The notes under the pieces: generated by a model
The model's database searches: none
Seen by the model: only the letters and a program-made list of their open reading frames with translations
Told to the model about the DNA's origin: nothing
In this document: positions 34,721-45,230 of the stretch, one piece after another
Layout: every line of letters starts with the position of its first letter
Position numbering within the stretch: position 1 is the stretch's first letter
Translations under genes and position numbers: made by a program
Assembly: GCF_026230105.1 (NCBI RefSeq)
Contig: NC_079477.1
Location: 17,117,001 to 17,181,000 of the forward strand
Direction of reading: 5' to 3'
Length of the DNA stretch: 64,000 nucleotides
DNA from: Diorhabda sublineata
Lineage: Eukaryota > Arthropoda > Insecta > Coleoptera > Chrysomelidae

Positions 34721-36858
34721 ATTCTACTCCCAGATATTTGTTATTTGATCCGTCATTTCTTGAATGAACAGTGACATCTTGCAACAAAAAGCGAATGTAC
34801 GAGAGATTATGGGATGAAATGGCATAGTTGAATGGCATTTCAGATTGAATTTAGCTTCGTTCACTTTTTGCTTTTAGGTACCTGCAATTTGTTGGTGCTA
34901 AAGCGCAACATTCTGGAAAAATTATCATAGTAATCCGACAAAGTTTTTCGAAATGATAGCATGTGATAGGAGTTCGAAAGCATACTTCATAAATAGAGAG
35001 TTATCTATAAGGTTTCTTTTGATTCTTACTTAATATATTTGAATAAAATTTTGCACAATTGATGTTATATAAGTATATATGTCTTTTTATAATTCTCGAT
35101 CGTTTGCTACTTTATGGATAGTTCCATATGCCATCGTTGTAGAAATTGGTTTTATTATCCAGGTTCAGTTTATTTTTGGTGAATCATCAAAGAAGTGTGT
35201 ATAGTGGCGTTGTCATGGTTAGGCTAGGTTACCAGGCTCATTCTATTTATGAACCCCGGTCGATTCTTCCGAAAATCTTCTTGTAATCTGACCGATTGTT
35301 GAATATAGTACTGAATTCACCGTTTGACTAGGTTTCAGAATTCCTCAGTATACTATTTATTTTCATTCCCATCATATACACAGCATCACATTAAAGGATG
35401 CCAACCCAGACTTGATAGGTCTTCAACAAACAGAAAATCACAAGACTATAATTGATTTGTTGGAATTATTTTACATATTCTTCAAACCAAGATTGAAACA
35501 ATAATGCATCAAATGCAAATAAAACCATCAATTAGTTCTGTAAGATTATAATGTTTGATCGGAATAAAGAATCAGCTAGGAAGAGAATTAATCGTCTATT
35601 AAGGGGATTTGTTGCTTGCCATTTTTACTATTATAAGGATAACATCTACTTCTCCTAGGAGACAGAATTACAAATATTCAAGTGTCGTTCATTGAAATAA
35701 ACTTGACTCGTTCCTCCGATTTATCATATTTTTCACTCGAACAAAGATATTTACGGTGGAAATTTTCAAATTGACATTTCATATTTTTAAAGCCGCAATA
35801 ACTATTAATCAAATTGTAACAGGCGTTATTTAAACCTGTACCAGATGTCTTCAATGCATGTTTCTTGATGATATACGACAGCTATTTACCATTTTTGATC
35901 TTGTTCTAATAAATTTCCAAGAGGCAATTTCCTTCGTTATATTTACTTCCCTCAGATTTTAGCTCTTGCTCGTTTAAAGAGACTGTATCTCAACAGTCAT
36001 TAATTTTATAGGTTATTAGAGTAAATTAATATTTTGAGTATCAAACAAGCCTATGTTCAGAAAATGTGTGACTAAAAGGTAATAACTCTTTTGGAGCAAA
36101 TAGATGACTTCGCTTAATGTAAATGCAAAATTTTCGAAGATGAATACGCTTGCCGACAATTCAATTATAGATTGATGTCATTTTAATTTAATAATATATT
36201 GAGTTTCGTAGCATTTTAATGAATGAAAGGTTTTTTCATGGAAAATGTTTTTCCAGCCTAATTTTTATTTTTATTTTATTTTATTTTTACTTCTTTTAAA
36301 GCTATTAAAAACAAAATTTTCTTATGAATAATATTTCATTATAATTTCTACCTATACATTAACTCATCAAGCTATCCCTACCTATATTTTCTAGCTATAC
36401 ATCAACTCATTACGCTACCTCTGGAACCATAAAGCGTAGAGACTTGAAAATTGAAAATTTGGTAGAAATATTACTTTTGCCGAGTTGAGGCCAGCTAAGA
36501 ACGGATTTTACGAAATTCTACTCACAGGGGTGTTTTGGGGACGTTAGCAATGGAAAATTGTCGTATTCAAACAATATGGTATATATGTGATCTAGAAATT
36601 ATGTATGAGCGAGTTTTATAATAACTCGGATTGTGGGGGTGAAAATTAACAATGGAACAAAATTTCGAAGTTATCGTTCCTATAGTTTGATAGAAATCAT
36701 TCATATGTGATGTAAAATTGATATAAGGTGAATATTTATAATAAAAATTTCAAATTTAGAAGCTATAGAACCTATACCTATACCAGCCAACGAGTTAATA
36801 TGCTGTATGAGAGCTTTTATAATCTGTGAATAATTTGGAAAAGTTTGAGCCAAAAATA
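34721..36858. other. AT-rich DNA, no gene supported
   Basis: Nothing coding is recognised. A short imperfect duplication of a segment containing CTATACATYAACTCAT occurs at about 36350 and 36398. Confidence 0.5.
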
Positions 36859-37043
36859 TACAGGATGTTCTATTAAAAAATATTGTATTTTTTCGATTTA
36901 CTCGAAAACGGTATAAGCAATTGTTTTTCTGTTTTCACCATCTTAATCAGCGTGAAAAATACTACTACTTTGCTAATTTAACCGACTTCGTATCTAGAAT
37001 ATTAAAAAAGTTAGCAATAGCACTTAATTTGAAACGTCCTGTA
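36859..37043. mobile_element. 185-bp MITE with TA target duplication
   Basis: Left end TACAGGATGTTCTATTAAAA, right end reverse complement TACAGGACGTTTCAAATTAA, flanked by TA at 36857-36858 and 37044-37045. The TACAGG(G)TGTT-type end and TA target suggest a non-autonomous Tc1/mariner derivative. Confidence 0.75.
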
Positions 37044-37045
37044 TA

Positions 37046-38499
37046 TGGTGGGATATATACACAGCAAAAAAATTAAGGGTTACCCACAGATCTTCTGCAT
37101 CAGACATATACTTACTATGCATTACGTGTTCTTGATTAATTCACGTATACACCACTTTTAAGAAAAATCCAGCTCAGCTGGACATGTCTGGATTGTGGAG
37201 AGGTAATAAAATATCTGAATGCGAGATCAATTTGTTTAGGAACATTTCCTCAACCACGGGTATACTCTCGTTAAATGTATAAAAACCTATGCCATTTGGC
37301 TGCAACCATGTTCTATAGCTGTAACCCCTCAAAATGATTTGAGTGTAGTCGAAAAAAATATCTTTTTTCACATATTCTTTATAGTTAACAGTTACTGAAT
37401 CTTCGCGAGTATATCATTTAAAGATATTGCCGCCCAAACCATCACTTTTGGAGAATGTGAAGATCTTCAATGTTTTAACTTAGGATTTTCTCCACCTAAA
37501 AATTCTTTTAATATCGAAGCATGTTCATTCTATTTCGCACTAACCTAACCTAACCTAACCTTAAAAGGTGGCAATTTAAGTCGAACTTCAATATTCGACG
37601 CAAAAATGTTTAAATGCTTTGAAAATATATAAACATCAACAAAATCAATATTTTATTGAAACACGTCTATTTTTCAACAAGTAAAAGGCTTATTGGAAAA
37701 TGAAAAACTATTTTTACTGAAAATTTATATTCATAGTTTTCTTCATCCCTCATATCAAAAGAATTGTTGTAGAAACTTCTCGACCACTTAAGAATAAATT
37801 CTATAATATCTGACTTACCGAACAGTGTACATCTGCAACTCCGACAGGCGTTAGTGAAACTTTTTTTAATTTTCAACTTTCAAAGTCGCTGGAGGTTCCC
37901 TGTTTTGATAATAATGGAACGGTGACTTTTTTAGCACGAAATAAATCATATTATACAAAAAAACGTTCCTTGACAAACTTATTGTTTAGTGTAGTCGTTG
38001 GCTTTAGTAGTCCCTAGACAATTGACAAAAGAAATGTGAAAATGAAAAAAGGATCATAAATTTGTCCGAGATTTATTTCATTTGGTTGAGGTGTGAGTGT
38101 TTGTGTGTGATTTGATATTTATTTCGATGAAATTTTAGATAGAAAACATCACAACAAAACCCATTATTATTAAAACTGAAATTAAAATAATATTATAGTT
38201 AAATCATGCGTTTGCTATCAATCGATTATAATGCAAAATATATTTTAAATAAGTATTTATTGTGATATACCTGTATGAGTTTTAGCCTTTCAAACATGTG
38301 ATGAAATCAATCAGATTCTTATTATTTTGTCATGTCGTGTGATTTGTGCTACAGTATTTTCCAACTTGGTTTCAAAGCTGCATAACGCATTGATGTTACT
38401 AGAATCAAGTCGATAGATTCAATATTTTATCAAAATACACCAAATAAGTCTGTCGGTTTTTACAACAATTTACTTGTTTTTGTAGAGTCGACTATTTTT
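37046..38499. other. AT-rich DNA with a short telomere-type repeat
   Basis: No gene supported. The only notable structure is the TAACC repeat listed separately. Confidence 0.5.
37541..37560. repeat. Interstitial TTAGG-type repeat, four units
   Basis: (TAACC)4, the complement of the common insect telomere motif TTAGG. Four units are too few to mark a telomere; a shorter trace is at about 31318. Confidence 0.8.
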
Positions 38500-38625
38500 T
38501 TTCTCAATTTCTTTCTGTCCTGCATTGTTTGATCAGGTCACGGGTTTCATATTCTGTACAATTTGATCTGTCCATCTAATTTTCGGTCTTCCTGGCAATT
38601 GTTTCTCGTTCAGTCTTCTTTCTAA
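38500..38625 (-). pseudogene. LINE ORF2 C-terminal tail relic
   Basis: The minus strand reads RRLNEKQLPGRPKIRWTDQI and VQNMKP, the K-x-x-G-R-P-x-x-R-W-x-D-x-I tail found at the end of RTE- and Jockey-like ORF2 proteins in insects. Only this short scrap is present. Confidence 0.6.
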
Positions 38626-40079
38626 CTATTCGTTACAATTATGGTTTCAGTAGTAGAGCGCATTTTGAATTCAATTTTAAAGAATACAAAATTTTAACTC
38701 TTCCCACTCTTTTCATTTTAGAATCCGCTTGTTTTATCCGCAAAAACTTTCACAACTCAACTGAGAGACCCATTCATAGTTACTCTACTAGAAGAAAGAA
38801 TTTCACTTAACAATACCCACCTCTGATCTGGTAAACAATTCCTTCATCTTCAATGCCATAGAATTATTCATTAAAAGTGGCAAATATATTTAATACGTTC
38901 AGAAGATCGACATTTCTGCATGAAAGACCTTACTATTTTGTGGCAGAATCCTATAATTTACCATATATTGGCATTATTCAATATTTAGGATGGGATAAGC
39001 TATTAATATTGTATTACAATTATTATTAAGCCAAATTGTTATTTCAATGATTTAATATAAAATTGTGTCGCTTTGTCCTTAAAATTGTAGATTTTCTAAT
39101 GACAATTAAACTTATATCTCTTTATCTCTAATTTTTTATTCAGTCTGTCTTGTTTTTATTATTGTAAGTTCTATCGTTTCAATTTTGTAATTTGTGATAA
39201 AAATTATATATAACAATGTTTTCAAAAACCTATGAATCTATAATTTCACTGAAGCAAAAAGTCCCAAGCTTTTAATTGAATGTACTAAAAAAGGAGATGT
39301 GGCACCTATATAAAGTAGTTAAATTATGCTTATCGTTAGAAATAATAATTCAATGAATAAATGTCCGAAATATTTGGCAAGAATTATGTTTAAAGTTCAT
39401 TAAATGGTGGGCGATCTTTGATTTATGGCAATATCACATAATTCGCTCAGTTACGGCCTTGAACCTAAATAATCAAAATCATCAGCTACTTGGCAATTTC
39501 CTATAATTGTAGTAAGCCTTAATAATATTTTTCCCAATAAATCGATTGAAAGAAGATACTTTTCGTAGCATATTTCTTGATCTCTTTCTTCTCGATTTTG
39601 TGAGCACGCAATAATTTAGTTGATCCTAATATAACTAATAAAATTGATAAAAGGAAAAATTAAAATAAATTTGAATGCATATTGTCAAGAGGCAAATTCA
39701 ATTCAATAGTTTGTGATTGTATTTAGTCCAGTCAACGTTTTCTAAATTATACAATGAATGAGATATTATTTATTATAGTATTTAAATAAAAATATGACAT
39801 ATGCACGAAATGAATGCGTTCTTTTTGAGGTAGCATCCTAACCAATTATTTCCATTTGAATAAAATTGTTTCAGAGATTACATCATTAGATTTATGAGTA
39901 CTTGGAAAATAAATTCGGAGTAATGGTTTTCTCAAAGCAAGCTTTCAAAATATATGTTCAAACCAATTTGTTCTTACAGTATTTTATATTCTAAGAGTGG
40001 CAATTAAGTTCCAGGAAATTATCGCTAAATAACAACCAAATAAAGATTCACGCAGAAATAAAGATCTCAATAAAAGTCT
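38626..40079. other. AT-rich DNA, no gene seen
   Basis: No supported feature. Confidence 0.5.
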
Positions 40080-40450
40080 CCATCTAACAAGAAATCTTTG
40101 CTTCCATGATTCAAAGCATCCCTGGTAATTGTCTGAATCACCTTCATGGCTTCTTCAACCCACTGAATGGCTCTCTTGAGGCATGACTTTCTATTATATA
40201 TTAATGGAAAGAATATGATACTTATTAGTACTATAGAGTGGATATGTCAATTCTAGTATGCATTTCTCTCAAAAACTTGCAAGATGAATGAGTAATGAGT
40301 CGGTGCCTTACTTTGATGTAAGATGCAGTTTGTCTTGACAAGTTCGGTTCATACACAGAAAACACGTTCCATCAGTCGCCCGAGAACGTTAATATAGAAT
40401 TGTCTAGTCACTTTTGGCAGACAGGATTACATGAATAATGCCTAGGTTGC
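40080..40450 (-). pseudogene. mariner-like transposase C-terminal relic
   Basis: In minus-strand frames, FYINVLGRLMERV, then HQSKAPTHYSFILQVF, then FFPLIYNRKSCLKRAIQWVE appear in the order expected for the second half of a mariner-like catalytic domain (YxxxLxRLxE ... HHDNAPxHxS ... FxFPxxKxxLKG). Many stops are present and no ends were found. Moderate call. Confidence 0.5.
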
Positions 40451-41299
40451 TTGTTATGTCAATCACTTCATGCTAGAAATAAAACTAAAATAGAAAGTCC
40501 TTTTGTTAGCTAGTTATGGACGAAGTGAGACGGTGTAGCTAGTTGCCCAGTTAAAAATAATTTTTATAAATATTGATTCAACAAATAGACGAAGGAAAGT
40601 TTTTATGTGTGTCTTGATGGATGGGAAACTATTATATAGATAATTTGAAGACGTAACTATATAAAATATCGTTTTACGGATCTGTACTATTCAACACAAT
40701 AGCTTCGAAAATACCATAATACCCTATAAATGACGACCATAATTTTTGATACGTTCCTCTTATTGCCTCCTTTTATATCTAGAAACCTGAAAAGAATATA
40801 GCAGTTTAATGCCTTACACGCAAAAACATAATCCGTTCCGAAGAATTACACATCTGAATCTGCGGTAATATACCTTTCGTTAGAATGTAGGATACAGATA
40901 AATCTATAAAATTATGAATAAAGTGATACTTGCATATTTTTAAACAACATTCGAATATATTAAGTAAAATATAAGGATGATTTGGTAAAACAAACTGATT
41001 CAACTGTCATTACACTAAACGTTGTCAAAATTTAAATGAAAGATTTCAAGACGATATAGCAAGTGTTTTACCTACACAATTAATTTGTTTGTGAAATGAA
41101 CAGAATGAGGTAATATTCGTTCAAAAATACAAGAATAAAATCAGCTGGGACAAGACAAGATTTTTTCCCACTGACGCTTAGTACAAATATTTATTATTAG
41201 AGTATAAGAATGACCAGCAAGAGTGGAATCTGTTAAATGGTGAAAAGTGTGTCATAGTGCACAGCTCTAGCTTAAGAGGCTGTTATGTAGTTCTCGTGT
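40451..41299. other. AT-rich DNA, no gene seen
   Basis: No supported feature; frames here are short and without motifs. Confidence 0.5.
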
Positions 41300-41870
41300 T
41301 AATTTTTTTATTACAAACCTATTTTAGTTTCTCGATGTCATATGATAACTCAGCTTGTCTTGCGCGGCTCACATCTGCGTTTCGTGTCGCGCCTTCTACT
41401 AAACGAATGTGTTTAATAAGAAAAGGCAGTATAAGTATTGGGTCATTACATCACATCGGCTCTCATCAAATTTAATCTTTCCTTATATCACGTTATAGTT
41501 TTAAGTAAGGTGCCAGTAAATAGTCACTTGGTGATAAATTTGGTGAATACGGTGAGTGGTCAATTAATTCTGAGTGCCATGGCTAACAACGAAGTGAGAA
41601 AGTGCGTAATCCTGACAGACAAGCAATTTTTTTTTTCAAATGAGAACGCTTCAATGCAATTTTTCCCTTGAACTAATCAAGCAATGATACATAATACTAA
41701 AAAACGGTGGCCATCACTTTTCGATAGTTAAAACTTTTTTGTTGCAAGTACACCGTTTGCATTGTTTTCACCGTTTTTTGTTTCTGTAGTGAAGTGGATC
41801 CAGGTTTTATCTACAGTTATTAATCTACACAAAAAATCAGTTCAATTTTGCTTAAACTGTGTCAATAAAT
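41300..41870 (-). pseudogene. mariner transposase catalytic relic
   Basis: Minus-strand frames give RLITVDKTWIHFTTETKN (first catalytic Asp block, about 41830-41775), TSLLAMALRI (HTSLLAM-type block) and LIDHSPYSPNLSPSDYLLAP (the PYSPDLxPSDY block with the final Asp, near 41545-41490). The order and spacing fit a D34D mariner with internal decay. Confidence 0.65.
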
Positions 41871-43007
41871 CTCCAATCGTACGCATGCATGATTTATCGG
41901 TCAATATATGACGCATAAGTTTTTTTGATCATTTGATGTGGTGCTTTTTCGATGATCGCTATTTTACTCAGTTTTTAACCTGAACTTTAGTTGTCAATCA
42001 ATCAGATACGTTTGATTTCAGTTAACCAAAATTTTGTGGTCATAAATGATGGTACAGATTCTTCTTACACGGGGCCTAACTCCTCTCTCATATTATGTTT
42101 TTTCCATTTTCAGAAACATCTTCAAAAAGACAAATTAATACAATTGTCAAACAGATATTAAACATCTGAAATGGCTGAAATTTCATTGGAAAATCAAATC
42201 CATCTTCTTTTGCGTTCAGAATGTTCCATACCTAGTCCACCGATCAGTCATATTGACATAATCAGACAAATCATCCTATTCTAATATCTGCTTTATCTTT
42301 CGATAAATTTGTATTAAGGTCGTAGGAATCTTCTGTATTTAAGGGTGGTACTTTGATCATTCTGGTGTAGGTAAAAACTCTTTAATTTTCATTAAATCCA
42401 AAAGATGAGCTACTTTTCTGCCTGCCTCTGGTATCAGTGTGCAAGAATCAAAAGAAGATATAAGGTTAGACTTTATTTTACTCGGATTCTCAATGCAAAA
42501 ATAAACCTCAATACCAAGCTAGAATATAGATATAAAAATTATATCGTATTTGATTTGCCTTTCAATCAAAATTTACTTACCTCCCGAACAACTTTTAAAA
42601 TAACTACAAGCAACATGTAGAGCACATGGTTTTCTTGCTGTAAAAGACAGTCGAAATATGCTTCTTAGGCTTCACAGAGAACGCGGCATATTTTTATGTT
42701 GGATTTTACATCTCAAACTAAAATTATTAATCATATCTACAAATTCTTGAGGACTTGTAAAAAACACATTGAATACAAAAAATTTCTACAGTATTGTACT
42801 TCTTGACTGTAAAGGTGTGTAATATTTGACCCTACCACATTAAAAGTGAGAGTTCAATGAATATAAAAATATTTTTACCGGTTCAGTAGGAATTGATCCC
42901 CCAATGTCCATAGGAATATTATGCTATCTAATATCTTGAAATTACTTAGAGAGGGTATAAAGCATCTATTTCTTAGTAATAAAATATCTATGCATTCACT
43001 GAATGAA
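41871..43007. other. AT-rich DNA, no gene seen
   Basis: No supported feature. The UCP4 polyadenylation signal lies at its right edge. Confidence 0.45.
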
Positions 43008-43013
43008 TTTATT
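43008..43013 (-). terminator. Probable polyadenylation signal of UCP4
   Basis: AATAAA on the minus strand, 20 bases past the stop codon. A 3' UTR ending just beyond would be short but plausible. Confidence 0.4.
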
Positions 43014-43033
43014 TCTAACACATTTAATGCTTA

Positions 43034-44080
43034 TCAAAAGAGCTCTCCACCTATAAGCGATCTAATTTGTTCATATGATACCCAAAATACCAAAGCCCAC
43101 GGTCCCAATCTTATCCATGTCGGTATGAACCCCTTATACAAAGCTAAAAAACCCTCTTCTTTCACTGCTTTTTGAAAGCAGTCTATTGAACCTTTATACA
43201 GTAATCCCTTGCCCTGTTTATCGGTAGGTTGGTTCATCACTCGACTTTTAATTACATCAGCAGGAGTAGAAAGAACAGCACCAGCAAAACCTGCAATCAT
43301 ACTGGCCAAACTGTGAAGTAACCATCGATCTTCTAGTTGAGAATGTCGCTGAATAAACCGTTTGGAAATGTCGTATGTTGTCATATCACCAAAAGTAACC
43401 AGTGCAGCTCTTTGAACAGATGGTACCCATCCTTTCCAAAGTCCTCTAATTCCACCTGGTTCATAAATTTTGTAAAAGGCATCCCTAAATCCGTGTACTC
43501 GTGCAGGCAATCCTAACATTCTTCTTTTGCCTTCCATTTGTAGCTGAACTTTTATTAAATCTGCAGGACTAGCGAAAAATTGGCCTACCATACCTGCTGT
43601 AATTCCACAAATAGCTCCTTGCCAAACAGGAAATATTTTTTGTTCCGGATATTGTTTGATAAACATATCTTTCAGCTGTCTATATACAGCTATTCTCAGT
43701 CCAGAATATATTAAATGTCTAGCAAATATCGCAGATACTCCTCTCCACAAACCAAATATTCCATCCTCTTTCACGATACTGGCTGTCGTTCCGATCATAC
43801 CCTTCTTAGGTCCTGTTCCAACTTTACTTGCGGCCTCTCCTTGGATTTGAAGTCTTGTTTTCACCAAATCTAATGGAAAAGTGAACAACTCTGCATTGCA
43901 TGCTGCAAGTACGGAACAAATATATAAGCACCATAATGCATCTACATTACGTCTTTTTTTGGCATCATTGCTGAGGTTATATAAACGTAAATTTTTTGTA
44001 AAAATATTAGATGGTGCATCCTTTGGATGAATTTTCTCTACTGGATCTATTTTAAATGCCCCTCCATCATTTTCATTCAT
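43034..44080 (-). CDS. UCP4: Mitochondrial uncoupling protein 4 (SLC25 carrier)
   Basis: Inner-membrane carrier of the SLC25 family, UCP4 (SLC25A27) branch, which lowers the proton gradient and is linked to mitochondrial metabolite exchange. The frame is intact over 348 codons from ATG 44080 (MNENDGGAFKID; A at -3); the in-frame codon further upstream at 44110 is TTG, not a start. Three mitochondrial carrier repeats are clear, each with the P-x-[DE]-x-x-[KR] signature. Counting from this Met they are PLDLVKTRLQIQGEA (about 69), SPADLIKVQLQMEGKRR (about 172) and TPADVIKSRVMNQPTDKQG (about 273). GGIRGLWKGWVP, QRAALVTFGDMTTYD and GLLYKGSIDC are characteristic of UCP4. It ends GGELF at a TGA. No intron is present, which may mean a retrocopy or an intronless family member. 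It is divergent to the brat pseudogene. Confidence 0.95.
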   Translation of the reverse strand: MNENDGGAFKIDPVEKIHPKDAPSNIFTKNLRLYNLSNDAKKRRNVDALWCLYICSVLAACNAELFTFPLDLVKTRLQIQGEAASKVGTGPKKGMIGTTASIVKEDGIFGLWRGVSAIFARHLIYSGLRIAVYRQLKDMFIKQYPEQKIFPVWQGAICGITAGMVGQFFASPADLIKVQLQMEGKRRMLGLPARVHGFRDAFYKIYEPGGIRGLWKGWVPSVQRAALVTFGDMTTYDISKRFIQRHSQLEDRWLLHSLASMIAGFAGAVLSTPADVIKSRVMNQPTDKQGKGLLYKGSIDCFQKAVKEEGFLALYKGFIPTWIRLGPWALVFWVSYEQIRSLIGGELF

Positions 44081-44449
44081 TTTATACAATACAATTTGGA
44101 TTATTGTCAAAATAATTATAAATAAATTGTATTCACATATTCAACGTCAAATGACATTTATTCATGTCAACTGTAATTACTCTATCTGTTGTAGGAGGAG
44201 AGTTTCATTCGATTAATTTTCACCCTGATATCGTGAACAATAAATGTTAAATTGAAAGGTTGGAAAATCATAACGAATTGACTACTGTTACTTTGTTACA
44301 TACGAAAATATTTTTAACAAGCAATTATTAATTTCACCTGGTTTTATGTTGGTAGCTGACGTTTTGACTTTGTCCTACTTTGAGTGATTAGATTCGATTG
44401 TCAAAGACTAAAGACAATGCAATAAATCGATCGAAATCGCTGATTACCC

Positions 44450-45230
44450 TAATAAAATTCGCCAGTACGTATTCAAATCGCGTGGCGATAGTGCGCTCTT
44501 CTGGAGATATAATCATAACTGAACGTCTGCTACCGCCAAAATCAAATATATACGATCAATTCGTTGAAAAATTCGGAGCTAATATCCTCCAACGTCCTTG
44601 AGGTGTAATTGTAGACAACAAAGGACGTATTGTTGTCGTCGAGTGTAAAGTAACAAGAGTTATTATATTTCCACAAATTTGATTATTCCAATCACTTGGA
44701 ATGCCCCTAACCGTGCACATTATGTCAAAGTATTTAGTTACGAAGGAGTCTGTATGATACCAGGATCCGAGCTGTTTTGTTACAATAAAACTAATTTGTG
44801 AGTTTCACACCACGTGTACTTATTAAACATGTTAACAAAAGCTGCTGTATTAGAATCTTCTTTTCTTAAGTTACAAAACACTGGCCTCAACCTCCTATGC
44901 CTGTTGAGCCAATTTAAAGTTATAATTAATTGACTCGTACATAGGTGAAATAAATATATAAATGATTACCTATATAATACAGAGTCTACTTGAGACAAAT
45001 CGGATTATCCTATTGGCGTTGGAATGAGCTCAAACGTATTGAGTCGTATTGGTTAACGATATTCACAATAATTTCAACATAACCATTTTCACTCAAGACG
45101 GAAAATTGATATCTGCTCTAAAAACTGAAGTAAAGCATACACAATGTTCCAACGTTGTTCTAATGGACGAAGACTCGGATGTATTGACAAATAAGTATTA
45201 TAATTATTATACGTTGCTCCTATTGGCTAG
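44450..45230 (+). pseudogene. brat: Brain tumor (brat) NHL-domain pseudogene
   Basis: A broken copy of the C-terminal part of Brat, a TRIM-NHL translational repressor that binds RNA with its NHL beta-propeller. From 44470 it reads NRVAIVRSSGDIIITER, FVEKFGANILQRP, a stop, then GVIVDNKGRIVVVECKVTRV. A shifted frame gives NRAHYVKVFSYEGVC near 44710-44750. After an interruption (44752-44981) it resumes with YLRQIG, then DYPIGVGMSS, then NDIHNNFNITIFTQDG, KLISALKTEVKHTQC and the terminal YVAPIG followed by TAG at 45228, the usual place for the protein to end. Stops and frameshifts make it non-coding. Only about the last 200 residues are represented. The parent gene must be elsewhere. Confidence 0.85.
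44752..44981. mobile_element. Insertion inside the brat pseudogene
   Basis: About 230 bp of non-NHL sequence splits the copy between the EGVC and YLRQIG segments. The hexamer GAGTCT stands on both sides (44746-44751 and 44982-44987), as expected for a target duplication. No inverted repeats or poly(A) identify the inserted element. Confidence 0.5.

Noticed and set aside
44081..44110. Upstream extension of UCP4 (MTIIQIVLYK)
   Set aside because: The first codon is TTG; the first ATG is at 44080, with a better start context.
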